From: Sphingomonas sp. PAMC26645
Lineage (GTDB): Bacteria > Pseudomonadota > Alphaproteobacteria > Sphingomonadales > Sphingomonadaceae
Direction: 5' to 3'
Length of the DNA stretch: 64,000 nt
NCBI RefSeq assembly: GCF_004795835.1
Contig: NZ_CP039249.1
Location: 3,447,001 to 3,511,000, forward strand
Part shown: in pieces, positions 54,209 through 63,444 of the stretch
Layout of the letters: each line of letters begins with the position of its first letter
How positions within the stretch are numbered: the first letter of the stretch is position 1
Translations under genes and position numbers: made by a program
The notes under the pieces: generated by a model
What the model was told of the DNA's origin: nothing
What the model saw: only the letters and a program-made list of their open reading frames with translations
The model's database searches: none

Positions 54209-56200
54209 TCACATATCGGGTGCGCGAGCCTCGTCCGCAAGACGCGCGATCGCCTCGTCGAGCGTCAGGATGGTCTGGGCCTGGCTGCCGAGCGTGCGCA
54301 GCGCGACCTTGCCCTCCTCGGCCTCGCGCTTGCCGACGACCAGCAGGTTCGGCACCTTCGCCAGCGAATGCTCGCGCACCTTGTAGTTGATCTTCTCGTT
54401 GCGCAGATCCGTTTCGACGCGGATGCCCGCCGCCTTCAGCTTCGCCGCAACTTCCAGCGCATAATCGTCGGCATCCGACACGATCGTCGCGACGACCGCC
54501 TGCACCGGCGCGAGCCAAAGCGGGAAGCGGCCGGCATGATGCTCGATCAGGATGCCAATGAAGCGCTCGAACGTGCCGAGAATCGCGCGGTGCAGCATCA
54601 CCGGGCGATGCCGCTCGCCGTCCGCGCCCACATAGGACGCATCGAGTCGCTCGGGCAGCACGCGGTCCGACTGGATCGTGCCCACTTGCCACGTCCGGCC
54701 GATCGCGTCGGTCAGGTGGAATTCGAGCTTCGGCGCATAGAAGGCGCCCTCACCCGGCAGTTCCTCGAAATTCGCCTTGATCGTGTCGCTCAGGCCCGAC
54801 TGCATCACCGCCTCGCGCAGTTCCGCCTCGGCCTTGTCCCACATCGAATCTTCACCGAACCGCTTCTCGGGACGCAGCGCGAGCTTTACCGCGTAGTCGT
54901 CGAAACCGAGGTCCTTGTAGACGCTATCGAGGAGCTCGCAGAACTTACGCACCTCCTCGACCAGCTGATCCTCGCGGACGAAGATATGCGCGTCGTCCTG
55001 TGTGAACTGGCGGACGCGCATGATGCCGTGCAGCGCGCCGTGCGGCTCGTTGCGGTGGCAGCAGCCGAACTCGGCCATCCGGATCGGCAGATCGCGGTAC
55101 GACTTGATCCCCTGCTTAAAGATCAGCACGTGCGCCGGGCAATTCATCGGTTTCAGCGCCATCAGGTCGCCTTCGCCCGACAACACTGCGCCCTCGTCCT
55201 CGACGTTCGGGATCTCGTCCGGCACGACGAACATGTTCTCGCGGTACTTGCCCCAGTGGCCCGACTGCTCCCACTGCTTGGCGTCCATCAACTGCGGAGT
55301 CTTCACCTCGGCATAATCGGCAGCATCGAGACGGCGGCGCATATACGCCTCCATCTGGCGCCAGAGCACGAAGCCCTTGGGATGCCAGAACACCGAGCCC
55401 TGCGCCTCGGACTGGAGGTGGAACAGGTCCATCTCCGCGCCGATCTTGCGGTGATCGCGCTTAGCGGCCTCCTCAAGACGGAAGAGATGCTGGTCGAGCT
55501 GCTTCTTGTTGAGCCAGCCGGTGCCGTAGATGCGGGACAGCATCGCGTTCTTCTGGTCGCCGCGCCAATAGGCGCCGCTCACGCGCGTCAGCTTGAAGGC
55601 GGCGGGGTCGAGCTTGCCGGTCGAGACCATGTGCGGGCCGCGGCACATGTCGAGCCACTCGCCTTGACGGTAGATCGTCAGTTCCTCGCCCTCGGGCAGT
55701 TCGGCGGCCCATTCGGCCTTGAAGCTCTCGCCCTGCTGCGTCCAGCGGTCGATCAACTGCTGGCGCGACCAGACCTCGCGCAGGAACGGCTCGTTCCGGG
55801 CGATGATCGCGCGCATCTCGGACTCGATCGCGGGGAGGTCCTCGTCGGTGAACGGACGGTCCTTGGGGGCGAAATCGTAATAGAAGCCATCGTCGGTAGC
55901 CGGACCGAAGGTAATCTGCGTACCGGGGAACAGATGTTGCACCGCCTCCGCCATGACGTGCGCGAGGTCGTGACGGACGAGTTCGAGCGCGTCGGCCTCG
56001 TCGCGCGCGGTCACCAGCGCAAGCGCGGTGTCGCCCTCGAACGGCCGGTTGAGATCGCGCACCTGGCCATCTATGCGCGCGGCGAGCGCGGCCTTGGCGA
56101 GGCCCGGCCCGATCGCGGCGGCGACGTCCGCGGGGGTAGTCCCGGGCGCAACCTCGCGGACGGAACCGTCGGGCAGCGTGATTCGGAACATGGCGGACAT
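54209..56200 (-). CDS. thrS: threonyl-tRNA synthetase
   Basis: A 663-residue class II synthetase with an N-terminal TGS domain (about 1-65), the editing domain (about 70-230, [17 protein letters not shown]), the catalytic core (motif 2 near [18 protein letters not shown]) and an anticodon-binding domain at the end. The thrS-infC order is conserved in many bacteria. Starts at 56200 or three codons later ([10 protein letters not shown]) are both plausible; neither has a strong ribosome-binding site. Confidence 0.97.
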   Translation of the reverse strand: MSAMFRITLPDGSVREVAPGTTPADVAAAIGPGLAKAALAARIDGQVRDLNRPFEGDTALALVTARDEADALELVRHDLAHVMAEAVQHLFPGTQITFGPATDDGFYYDFAPKDRPFTDEDLPAIESEMRAIIARNEPFLREVWSRQQLIDRWTQQGESFKAEWAAELPEGEELTIYRQGEWLDMCRGPHMVSTGKLDPAAFKLTRVSGAYWRGDQKNAMLSRIYGTGWLNKKQLDQHLFRLEEAAKRDHRKIGAEMDLFHLQSEAQGSVFWHPKGFVLWRQMEAYMRRRLDAADYAEVKTPQLMDAKQWEQSGHWGKYRENMFVVPDEIPNVEDEGAVLSGEGDLMALKPMNCPAHVLIFKQGIKSYRDLPIRMAEFGCCHRNEPHGALHGIMRVRQFTQDDAHIFVREDQLVEEVRKFCELLDSVYKDLGFDDYAVKLALRPEKRFGEDSMWDKAEAELREAVMQSGLSDTIKANFEELPGEGAFYAPKLEFHLTDAIGRTWQVGTIQSDRVLPERLDASYVGADGERHRPVMLHRAILGTFERFIGILIEHHAGRFPLWLAPVQAVVATIVSDADDYALEVAAKLKAAGIRVETDLRNEKINYKVREHSLAKVPNLLVVGKREAEEGKVALRTLGSQAQTILTLDEAIARLADEARAPDM

Positions 56201-56275
56201 GGAGGACTTTCTGGTGTTGGAAGAGGCGCGGCTTATGCCGTCGCATACCCTATATAGGCAAGCCGGCGTCGAACG

Positions 56276-57091
56276 TCACGCCACCCCGAACGGTACGACG
56301 TGGTTTGCCTGTGTGTGGCCGACCTCGGCGCGGCCGAGATACGGCACGCCCATGTCGCGCGACCAGCGGACCATCATGTAATCCAGCGTCTCGCCCCAAG
56401 GTGGATCGTTCTCTTGCACCGCCGTCACGGCGCCGAGGCGCAGTCCGGCGATGCCCTTCAACTGCGTGGCGTTGGCGACTTTGAAGAGCATGCGGTCGAT
56501 CGCGTACATCGGTTCGGACACCTCCTCGACGATCAGGACGTGGTCGGTCAGGTCGGGCAGCCACGGCGTACCGATCAGCGAGGTGAGGATGCTGAGGTTG
56601 AACGCCGCCGACGGGTGCCCGTTCAGTCCCGGCTCAAGCCCCGCCCTGTCACCGCGCACCATCCAGCCAAGCGAGCGCGCGACGGTCGCCTCGCCGTCGT
56701 GGCGGTTCACGTCGCTGACCATCGGCCCGTGCACCGGCCGCCCGATCCGCCGGGCATAGAGCGCGCCGAGCAGGAAGCCGACGTCGGAATAGCCGAGATA
56801 CGTCTTGTGGCGTGCGGCGCGGCCGAGTTCGGGCATGACCATCGCGAGGATACGATTGGAGCCATAGCCACCGCGCAGGAACCAGATCGCATCGAACGCC
56901 GGATCGTTGGCATATTCGAGGAACGCCGCCGCCCGTCGAAAGTCGGAACCGGCGAAGTGGCCGTCGGTCTCCAGGCACTGCGGGTGGAAGACGAGCTCGA
57001 CCTCCGGGAACGCAGTGGCCGCGTAGGCGGTGATCTTGGGGATCGCCGCGGGATTGGTCCGGCTCGACGCGGCGAGGACACCGATGCGCAT
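56276..57091 (-). CDS. LD-carboxypeptidase (S66 family)
   Basis: A 271-residue serine peptidase that removes the terminal D-alanine from murein tetrapeptides in the cytoplasm. FLRGGYGSNRIL and TYLGYSDVGFLLGAL carry the conserved loop and the nucleophile serine; the C-terminal half contains VEEVSEPMYAIDRML and the histidine/glutamate positions. ATG 57091 fits; upstream in-frame readings are antisense to mpl. It is divergent from mpl, 52 bases away, and both act in murein peptide recycling. Confidence 0.92.
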   Translation of the reverse strand: MRIGVLAASSRTNPAAIPKITAYAATAFPEVELVFHPQCLETDGHFAGSDFRRAAAFLEYANDPAFDAIWFLRGGYGSNRILAMVMPELGRAARHKTYLGYSDVGFLLGALYARRIGRPVHGPMVSDVNRHDGEATVARSLGWMVRGDRAGLEPGLNGHPSAAFNLSILTSLIGTPWLPDLTDHVLIVEEVSEPMYAIDRMLFKVANATQLKGIAGLRLGAVTAVQENDPPWGETLDYMMVRWSRDMGVPYLGRAEVGHTQANHVVPFGVA

Positions 57092-57143
57092 TGTTCGTGT
57101 TCCCGACCTTGCCCCGTTACCAAACCGTCCATATCGCGGGCCG

Positions 57144-58538
57144 ATGGATATCAGCAAACCCTGTTTCTTCGTCGGCATCGGCGGCAGCGGCATGATGCCG
57201 CTCGCGATGATCCTCGCGGGCCGCGGCGCGACCGTCGCCGGATCGGACCGCAACCTCGACCAGGGCCGCGTCCCCGCCAAGTTCGACGACCTCGCAGCGA
57301 AGGGCGTCGCGCTGTTCCCGCAGGACGGCAGCGGCATCGTCTCGGCCGACCAGCTCGTCATCGCTTCCGCGGCGATCGAGGCGAGCGTACCCGACATGAT
57401 CGCCGCGGAAACGCTCGGCTGCACGCGCTCGACCCGTGCGGCGATGCTGGCGTCGCTGTTCAACGACAGCGGCCTGCCGATCGGGGTAGCGGGGACGAGC
57501 GGCAAGTCGACTGTAACCGGGATGATCGGCTGGATTCTGCATGCCGTGGGTCGCGATCCGACCGTCATGAACGGGGCGGTGATGAAGAACTTCGCGACCC
57601 CGGACGCCCCGTTCGCCAGCGCGCTGGTCGGCGAAGGCGAGGCGTTCGTCAGCGAGGTCGACGAGAGCGACGGGTCGATCGCCGGCTATGCGCCAAAGAT
57701 CGCGGTGCTGAACAACGTCAGTCTCGATCACAAGTCGCTGGAGGAACTGCGACTGCTGTTCGGGGACTTCATCGCGAAGGCCGAGACGGCGGTGGTGAAC
57801 GCAAACGATCCCGATGCGGCGGCACTCACGTCGCGGCTGCCGCGGGGTCAGGTGACGACGTTTGCTATCGATGCTTCGGCCGATCTCCGGGCCGAGAATC
57901 TGAAGCCGGAACCGTTCGCGATCCGCTTCGACATCGTCTCGCGCGGGGTGCGGACGCCGGTTAAGCTGGCGGTGCCGGGGCGTCACAACGTGTCGAACGC
58001 GCTTGCCGCGATCGGGGCGGCGATGGCGGCGGATGTGTCGCTGGCCGATGCGGTGAAGGCGATTGCCGGGTTCACTGGTCTGCGTCGCCGCTTCGACCTC
58101 GTTGGAGAGGCCGGCGGAGTCGCGGTGATCGACGATTTCGGGCACAACCCGGACAAGATCGCGGCGACGCTCGACACGCTCCACGCGTTCCCTGGGCGAC
58201 TGCTGCTGTTCTTCCAGCCGCATGGCTATGGGCCGTTAAAGGTGATGGGGCGCGAGTTGGTCGCTACGTTCGTCGAGCGGATGGCGGAGGACGACGTGCT
58301 CGTGCTGCCGGACCCGGCCTATTACGGCGGGACGGTCGCGCGGGAGGTCACCAGCGCGGATATCGTCGAGCAGATCGTCGAGGGTGGTCGGGACGCGCGG
58401 CATGTCGCCGACCGTGCCGAGGCTGCCGCGGCGCTGGTCGCGGAGGCGCGGCCGGGCGACCGGATCGTGGTGATGGGCGCGCGCGACGACACGCTGAGCG
58501 TGCTGGCGGCGGGGATGGTCGACGCTCTCGCCACCTGA
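57144..58538 (+). CDS. mpl: UDP-N-acetylmuramate:murein tripeptide ligase-like Mur ligase
   Basis: A 464-residue Mur ligase of the MurC/Mpl type that joins murein tripeptide (or L-alanine) to UDP-MurNAc. The N-terminal GIGGSGMMPLA is the UDP-binding loop, GTSGKSTVTG the ATP P-loop and VNANDPDA, FTGLRRRFDLVGE and DDFGHNPDK the later family blocks. The partner LD-carboxypeptidase gene next door argues for recycling by Mpl rather than MurC. ATG 57144 begins MDISKPCFFVGIG. Confidence 0.88.
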   Translation: MDISKPCFFVGIGGSGMMPLAMILAGRGATVAGSDRNLDQGRVPAKFDDLAAKGVALFPQDGSGIVSADQLVIASAAIEASVPDMIAAETLGCTRSTRAAMLASLFNDSGLPIGVAGTSGKSTVTGMIGWILHAVGRDPTVMNGAVMKNFATPDAPFASALVGEGEAFVSEVDESDGSIAGYAPKIAVLNNVSLDHKSLEELRLLFGDFIAKAETAVVNANDPDAAALTSRLPRGQVTTFAIDASADLRAENLKPEPFAIRFDIVSRGVRTPVKLAVPGRHNVSNALAAIGAAMAADVSLADAVKAIAGFTGLRRRFDLVGEAGGVAVIDDFGHNPDKIAATLDTLHAFPGRLLLFFQPHGYGPLKVMGRELVATFVERMAEDDVLVLPDPAYYGGTVAREVTSADIVEQIVEGGRDARHVADRAEAAAALVAEARPGDRIVVMGARDDTLSVLAAGMVDALAT

Positions 58539-58562
58539 TACAGAGCAAGCAGGAGACCGCCC

Positions 58563-58817
58563 ATGTTCCGCCGCCTGTTCCTCGACCACCCTGCCACCGT
58601 CGGGGAGAGCTATGTCGAGCATTTCGGCGTCGCCGGGCGCTTCGGTATGACGATGATCAAGGGCGGCCTCGGCGCGCTGGTCCACGCCTTCGTACCGGCG
58701 CTGTGCAAGACCCGCGGGAGCGACACGGTCGCCGAGCTGCACCGCCAGATGGTGCTCAAACGCGGCGCGGTCGCAGCCGACCAGACGCAGATGAAGACGG
58801 TCGAGTTCATCATCTGA
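58563..58817 (+). CDS. DUF6356-type small protein
   Basis: An 84-residue protein beginning MFRRLFLDHPATVGESYVEH, with a central hydrophobic glycine-rich segment (GMTMIKGGLGALVHAFVPAL) that may lie in the membrane. It resembles the DUF6356 family, found in sphingomonads and related bacteria with no known role. It follows mpl by 24 bases and may be cotranscribed. Confidence 0.8.
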   Translation: MFRRLFLDHPATVGESYVEHFGVAGRFGMTMIKGGLGALVHAFVPALCKTRGSDTVAELHRQMVLKRGAVAADQTQMKTVEFII

Positions 58818-58842
58818 CGATCTTTCGGCGGCCCGCCGGCTT

Positions 58843-58864
58843 CCAAAGGTTAGGATAAAGTCAC
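58843..58864. other. 22-bp recurring intergenic motif, site 2
   Basis: CCAAAGGTTA, one variable base, then GATAAAGTCAC. It matches the reverse complement of 36298-36319 at 21 of 22 positions and shares CAAAGGTTA with the inverted repeat before phoH. It lies 25 bases after the DUF6356 gene. Confidence 0.6.
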
Positions 58865-58948
58865 GCCCAGGACGCGTTCGCGGCCGGGTTGAGGGCGCGT
58901 GCCCCTGCGCCATCTCGGCGCTCCCTACCGACGATTAGGCAAGCTTGT

Positions 58949-58996
58949 GTAAAGCGACATTGACTCGCTCGTTATGACATGACAAGTTTCCTTTAC
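58949..58996 (+). promoter_or_regulatory. inverted half-sites before the membrane protein/XRE operon
   Basis: GTAAAGCGACATTGAC (58949-58964) and GACAAGTTTCCTTTAC (58981-58996) are imperfect reverse complements sharing GTAAAG, an inner A and TTG.C, 16 bases apart. They lie 23 to 70 bases before the first gene, where the encoded XRE regulator could bind. Confidence 0.5.
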
Positions 58997-59018
58997 TGAT
59001 TCGAAAGGACACTTGACC

Positions 59019-59426
59019 ATGCATAAGAGTCCCGCTCTCCGCCGTTACAATTACACCGTGTTGGGCCTCAGCCTCGCTTACATGGGCGCGCTGTTTGGCA
59101 TCGTTGTTCTGTTCAGGACCCGTCCGCCCCACGGGGCCCTCGCGTATGCCGCCGCCATCCTGCCGGCGCTGCCACTGGTCGGAATTTTTCTGGCCTGGGG
59201 TCGCTATCTCACTGACGAGCCGGACGAATATATCCGAATGCTCACGATCCGACAGACGCTGATCGCGACTGGCTTCATGCTTTCGGCGACGACGATCTGG
59301 GGATTTCTAGAAAGCTTCGGCTTGGCTGTGCACATCCCCGCCTATGCGGCCGGTATCCTGTGGTTTGCCGGACTAGTGCTGGGTGGTTGTGTCAATATTT
59401 TCGCGGTGAGGACCGGTCGCTCATGA
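59019..59426 (+). CDS. four-helix membrane protein of unknown function
   Basis: A 135-residue integral membrane protein with four hydrophobic segments (about 13-33, 44-61, 79-101 and 106-126). The loop YLTDEPDEYIRMLTIRQTLIA between helices 2 and 3 is the most distinctive part (quoted as DEPDEYIRMLTIRQTLIA). AAAGGA lies nine bases before ATG 59019. Its stop overlaps the XRE gene start (ATGA, 59423-59426), so it is likely functionally linked to it. Proteins of this type are often paired with small XRE regulators; none has a settled role. Confidence 0.8.
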   Translation: MHKSPALRRYNYTVLGLSLAYMGALFGIVVLFRTRPPHGALAYAAAILPALPLVGIFLAWGRYLTDEPDEYIRMLTIRQTLIATGFMLSATTIWGFLESFGLAVHIPAYAAGILWFAGLVLGGCVNIFAVRTGRS

Positions 59427-59626
59427 AGAACCGCCTCAAGGTGCTGCGCGCCGAGCGGGACTGGAGCCAGGGCGACCTCGCCGACCGTCTCGACGTGTCG
59501 CGGCAGAGCGTCAACGCGATCGAGACGGGGCGGTATGATCCGTCGCTCCCGCTCGCGTTCAAGATCGCCGAACTGTTCGACCTCAGCATCGAAGACATTT
59601 TCACGAGCCCATCGAAGGAGTCATGA
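59423..59626 (+). CDS. XRE-family HTH regulator
   Basis: A 67-residue Cro/CI-type regulator that is almost only a helix-turn-helix domain: LKVLRAERDWSQGDLADRL, DVSRQSVNAIETGRYDPSLP and LAFKIAELFDLSIEDIF. It overlaps the membrane protein gene by four bases and precedes a secreted hydrolase by one base. It is likely to control its own operon through the inverted sites at 58949-58996. Confidence 0.92.
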   Translation: MKNRLKVLRAERDWSQGDLADRLDVSRQSVNAIETGRYDPSLPLAFKIAELFDLSIEDIFTSPSKES

Positions 59627-59627
59627 C

Positions 59628-60557
59628 ATGATTTCGCATCTCAAAGCTCGCCTTGCAGCGACCGCCGTGACGCTGATGATCGTCCTGAATCCCGCGGCGG
59701 GCCACTCGCAGGCTGCGACGGCCGCCACGCCGAAGGTCGATGCGGCCGAGGCTCAGATGCCGCATATCTCGGTGCAGACCATCGGCAAGGGCACGCCCGT
59801 GATTCTCGTTCCAGGGCTGTCGTCGCCACGCGCGGTATGGGAGGGCGTCGTTCCTACCCTAGCAAAGTCGCACCGGGTGTATGTCGTGCAGGTCAACGGC
59901 TTTGGCGGCGACGATCCGCGTGCGAACCTGTCGCCAGGCATTCTCGATGGCATCGTCGGCGACCTGCACACGCTGATCGCCCAGTCGAAACTCGGCAAGC
60001 CGGCGATCGTCGGGCATTCGATGGGCGGGCTGGTCGCGCTGATGCTGGCGAAGGCGCATCCGGAGGACGTCGGCAAGCTGATGATCGTCGATTCGCTGCC
60101 GTATATCGGCGAGATCTTCGCACCCGGCGCGACGGTGGCGGCGCTCGAACCGCAGGCCAGCGCGATGCGCGCCGGGATGGCCGCGGCGTACGGGAAGCCG
60201 GCGAACCCCGCGGCGAACGAGGCGCTTGCCGCGCGCATGGCACTGAAGCCGGACTCACGCGTGGCGGTTGCCGGCTGGGCGGCGAAGGCGGATGCGCGGG
60301 TCTCGGCGCAGGCGATGTACGAGGACCTGACGACCGACCTGCGTCCCGACATGGCGTCGATCGCCGCGCCGATCACCTTGGTCTATCCGTGGAACGCGGT
60401 GGGGCCGACCAAGCCCGCTGCCGACGCGCTCTATCGGAAGGCTTACGCGACGGCGCCACACGTGACCTTGGTCGACATCGGCGATGCCGCGCATTTCGTG
60501 ATGCTCGACCAGCCTGCCGCGTTCCAGGCTGCACTCGACGCCTTTCTCCAGCGCTGA
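59628..60557 (+). CDS. alpha/beta hydrolase, exported
   Basis: A 309-residue alpha/beta-fold hydrolase with a signal peptide (AATAVTLMIVLNPAAGHSQA). The nucleophile elbow is GHSMGG, with VPGLSSPRAVWEGV near the oxyanion site and DIGDAAHFVMLDQP carrying the catalytic histidine. AAGGAG lies seven bases before ATG 59628. It directly follows the XRE regulator (one base), which suggests common control. Substrate unknown. Confidence 0.9.
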   Translation: MISHLKARLAATAVTLMIVLNPAAGHSQAATAATPKVDAAEAQMPHISVQTIGKGTPVILVPGLSSPRAVWEGVVPTLAKSHRVYVVQVNGFGGDDPRANLSPGILDGIVGDLHTLIAQSKLGKPAIVGHSMGGLVALMLAKAHPEDVGKLMIVDSLPYIGEIFAPGATVAALEPQASAMRAGMAAAYGKPANPAANEALAARMALKPDSRVAVAGWAAKADARVSAQAMYEDLTTDLRPDMASIAAPITLVYPWNAVGPTKPAADALYRKAYATAPHVTLVDIGDAAHFVMLDQPAAFQAALDAFLQR

Positions 60558-60577
60558 GGCGCGGCTAAGGTGTCGGC

Positions 60578-61345
60578 ATGACCGATACCGCCACGCCGCC
60601 TGCACCGACGCCTCCGGCCAAGGAGCGCCCTCGCCTCGCCTATCATCACACGCCTGCGGCCGAGGGCGTGGCCGGACCGACGATCGTCTTCCTGTCGGGC
60701 TATGCGTCCGACATGACGGGGACCAAGGCGGTGACGCTGGAGGCGTGGGCGAAGTCCGAGGGACGCGCGTTCCTGCGGTTCGATTATGGCGGGTGCGGGC
60801 AGAGCGAGGGCGCGTTCGAGGACCAGACCCTGGTCGACTGGCGCGACGACGTGCTGGCGATGATCGATGCGCTGGTGGAGGATTCGGCGATCCTCGTCGG
60901 ATCGTCGATGGGCGGCTGGCTGATGCTGCTGGCGGCGAAGATGCGGCCCGATCTGGTCAAGGGTCTGGTCGGGATCGCGCCGGCGCCCGACTTCACCGAC
61001 TGGGGCTTTACCACCGACGAGAAGATGGCGCTGCTCAGCAACGGCCGGATCGAACGCAAGAACCCCTATGGTCCCGAGCCGACCGTCTATACGCGCCCCT
61101 TCTGGTCGTCGGGCGAGGCCAACCGGCTGATGTTCGGTGAGATCGCGTTCGACGGCCCGGTCCGGCTGGTCCAGGGGCACCGCGATCCAGACGTGCCGTG
61201 GCACCGCACCGCACGCCTCGCCGAGCTGTTGCGTTCAGCCGACGTGCAGACATGGCTGGTCAAGGACGGCGACCACCGCCTGTCGCGTGACAGCGACATT
61301 TCCCTCATCATTCGGGCGGTCGAGGATGTGATCGCCGCCTTATGA
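60578..61345 (+). CDS. alpha/beta hydrolase, cytoplasmic
   Basis: A 255-residue alpha/beta hydrolase without signal peptide. VFLSGYASDMTGTKA, the FDYGGCGQSEGAF segment and the GSSMGGWLML nucleophile elbow resemble the ABHD10 thioesterase-like group; KDGDHRLSRD holds the catalytic histidine. It is separate from the preceding hydrolase by 20 bases and overlaps the TPR-like gene by four bases. Confidence 0.9.
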   Translation: MTDTATPPAPTPPAKERPRLAYHHTPAAEGVAGPTIVFLSGYASDMTGTKAVTLEAWAKSEGRAFLRFDYGGCGQSEGAFEDQTLVDWRDDVLAMIDALVEDSAILVGSSMGGWLMLLAAKMRPDLVKGLVGIAPAPDFTDWGFTTDEKMALLSNGRIERKNPYGPEPTVYTRPFWSSGEANRLMFGEIAFDGPVRLVQGHRDPDVPWHRTARLAELLRSADVQTWLVKDGDHRLSRDSDISLIIRAVEDVIAAL

Positions 61346-62112
61346 TCTTGATAGTGTTGCTTGCCGCTGCGCAGGGCGCCGCCCCCAGTCCAGCCGCCGC
61401 TCCTGCTGCCGGCCCCGTCGATGTGCAGGGTGGTCGATTCGCTCGCTGCGCCGCCCTGACGCAAAGCGACCCCGCCGCCGCACGCGCCGAGGCGGGGCGC
61501 TGGCGAATCAGCGGGGGACGGTATTTCGCACGGCAATGCGCCGGGCTCGCCTTCGCCGTCGAAAAGAATTGGCCGTCGGCCGCAGCCGAATTCGAGGAAG
61601 CGGCGCGGGAGGCTCAGATCGCGAAGGACACGCGAGCAGCCAATTATTGGGCACAGGCGGGCAATGCATGGCTCGCCTCGGGGCAGCCCGCCAAGGCGCG
61701 TGTCGCGCTCGATTCGGCGCTTACCGCGGGATCGCTGACCGGACTGCCGCTGGGTGAAGCGCAACTGGATCATGCGCGCGCGCTGGTCGCGGCGGGAGAG
61801 CTAGATGCGGCGCGGAGCGATCTCGATCTAGCGCTGACCACCGCCGGCGCCGACCCGCTTGCGTGGCTGTTGTCGGCGACGCTAGCCCGTCGGATGGGCA
61901 ACATTCCGCGCGCCAAAGCAGATATCGCACAGGCCTTGAAGCGCTCGGCCGACGATGCGTCGGTTCAGCTGGAAGCGGGGAACATCGCGGCGTCGGCTGG
62001 CGACGAAGCGGCTGCGCGGGAGGCATGGGGAACGGCTGCGAAATTGTCGCCGACGACCGATGTCGGACGCAACGCGGTTATGGCGCTCAGGCAGTTCGAC
62101 GCTGCGAAATAA
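61342..62112 (+). CDS. TPR-like protein, probably exported
   Basis: A 256-residue alanine-rich protein with tetratricopeptide-like helical repeats (for example WAQAGNAWLASGQPAKARVA and LLSATLARRMGNIPRAKADI), after a short hydrophobic N-terminus MILIVLLAAAQGA and a proline/alanine linker. It is translationally coupled to the hydrolase upstream (ATGA at 61342-61345). A scaffold or partner role is plausible; nothing more specific is visible. Confidence 0.8.
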   Translation: MILIVLLAAAQGAAPSPAAAPAAGPVDVQGGRFARCAALTQSDPAAARAEAGRWRISGGRYFARQCAGLAFAVEKNWPSAAAEFEEAAREAQIAKDTRAANYWAQAGNAWLASGQPAKARVALDSALTAGSLTGLPLGEAQLDHARALVAAGELDAARSDLDLALTTAGADPLAWLLSATLARRMGNIPRAKADIAQALKRSADDASVQLEAGNIAASAGDEAAAREAWGTAAKLSPTTDVGRNAVMALRQFDAAK

Positions 62113-62157
62113 TCCGGAATGCTGGGCCAGTCGCTCACGACCGGCCCGGCATTCTCA

Positions 62158-63309
62158 TCAGCGGCGGACCATCGTGCTGCGTGCGATCTTGCTCACCAGA
62201 CCGGGCAGACCAGGATAGCTCGCCTTGTGATACGGCGAGAGCGCGTCGAGTTCGGCGGTGATGCGGCGGTGAGCCTCGCCGAGTGCATGGTAGGGTAGAC
62301 CCGGCAACAGGTGATGCAGCGCGTGGTAGCGCAGACCAACCGGTGCCCACAGCGCGGGCAGCAACGCCGGCGGCGGGACGTTGACCGTATCGAGATACTG
62401 CGCGGTTACCGTCATCGGCTCGCCGTCATTCTCCCACAGATGCGCGACCAGCGTGCGGACCTGATTAAGCACCGCGAATGCCGAGGCGACGACAAAGATC
62501 GTCACGAACGCGCGCAGCGGCAGCACGCCGGTCACCGTAATCGCGATCAGCGTGATCGCCCACAGGCTCGCAGCAATCTCGAGCCGATCCCAATAAGCCT
62601 TTGCCTCGCCTTCAGGGGCGCGGCGGCGGAACTGCGGGTTGATCGCGAGGGCCGAATAGCGCTCGACGATCATCGTCCGCAGCTTGGGCGACAGCAGCGA
62701 GATCGGCGACAGGATCGCGAACCGGATCAGCAGCGCGATCGGTGCGAGCGCCGACACGACGATGAACAGCGGCAGCGTCCACGGCTTCATGAGCGCGAGC
62801 GGCAGGTATTCGGGATCCTCGACCGTGCCGTAGCGGGTCTTGGCGTGATGGAGGTTGTGGACGCCCTCGTACATGAAGGACGGGGTCATGAGCGGAATGC
62901 CGACTAGCACGTTCCAGCCGAGCCGGAAGTTCGAGACGGACGCATGCTTCATGTGGCTGACTTCGTGAATGAAGCTCAGACCGCGGTAGAGCCCCAGCAT
63001 CGCCATTATGCCAGCAACGATCACCACCGGCGTCGACGTCGAGGTGGCCGCTACTGCCAGCGCACCATAGCCGACCACCATCGAAGCGATCAGGTCGGCC
63101 CAATAGATTGCCGGGCGCGGCTTCACCAGATCGCGCGTCAGGTCGGCAGCTGCACGCAGCATCGCCTTGTCGTCGGCAACGCGCTCCATCCCTCCGACGC
63201 GGGGCGAACCCGCGGGAATGGAAGCTGGAGCGGCCGTGCCGCGAGCGAGGCTGAGCGATGTGTCCATGGGCATATCCATTGCCCGAAGATAGTGGCGGTA
63301 CCGTGGCAT
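62158..63309 (-). CDS. membrane fatty acid desaturase
   Basis: A 383-residue di-iron integral membrane desaturase. The three histidine boxes are HEVSHMKH, HNLHHAKT and HHLLPGLPYH with the extra HALGEAH, and four or more hydrophobic segments lie between them. Such enzymes introduce double bonds into lipid acyl chains or act on carotenoids. The start is uncertain: ATG 63309 or the in-frame ATG at 63279 (MDMPMDTSL); neither has a clear ribosome-binding site. Confidence 0.9.
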   Translation of the reverse strand: MPRYRHYLRAMDMPMDTSLSLARGTAAPASIPAGSPRVGGMERVADDKAMLRAAADLTRDLVKPRPAIYWADLIASMVVGYGALAVAATSTSTPVVIVAGIMAMLGLYRGLSFIHEVSHMKHASVSNFRLGWNVLVGIPLMTPSFMYEGVHNLHHAKTRYGTVEDPEYLPLALMKPWTLPLFIVVSALAPIALLIRFAILSPISLLSPKLRTMIVERYSALAINPQFRRRAPEGEAKAYWDRLEIAASLWAITLIAITVTGVLPLRAFVTIFVVASAFAVLNQVRTLVAHLWENDGEPMTVTAQYLDTVNVPPPALLPALWAPVGLRYHALHHLLPGLPYHALGEAHRRITAELDALSPYHKASYPGLPGLVSKIARSTMVRR

Positions 63310-63444
63310 TTACAGGCCGCACGGATGCCACCGTGCCGGAGGAAAGCCGATCACTCTGACAGGGTCTTGCGATGACGCAGGTGTCACTCGCCTTTATTCG
63401 CTTCGCTGGGTAGACACGCGCAACTGCGTATTTGGGAACACGAC

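Noticed and set aside
58818..59018. Possible tRNA gene in the gap before the membrane protein/XRE operon
   Set aside because: No cloverleaf, T-loop GTTCRA consensus or acceptor pairing could be found on either strand.
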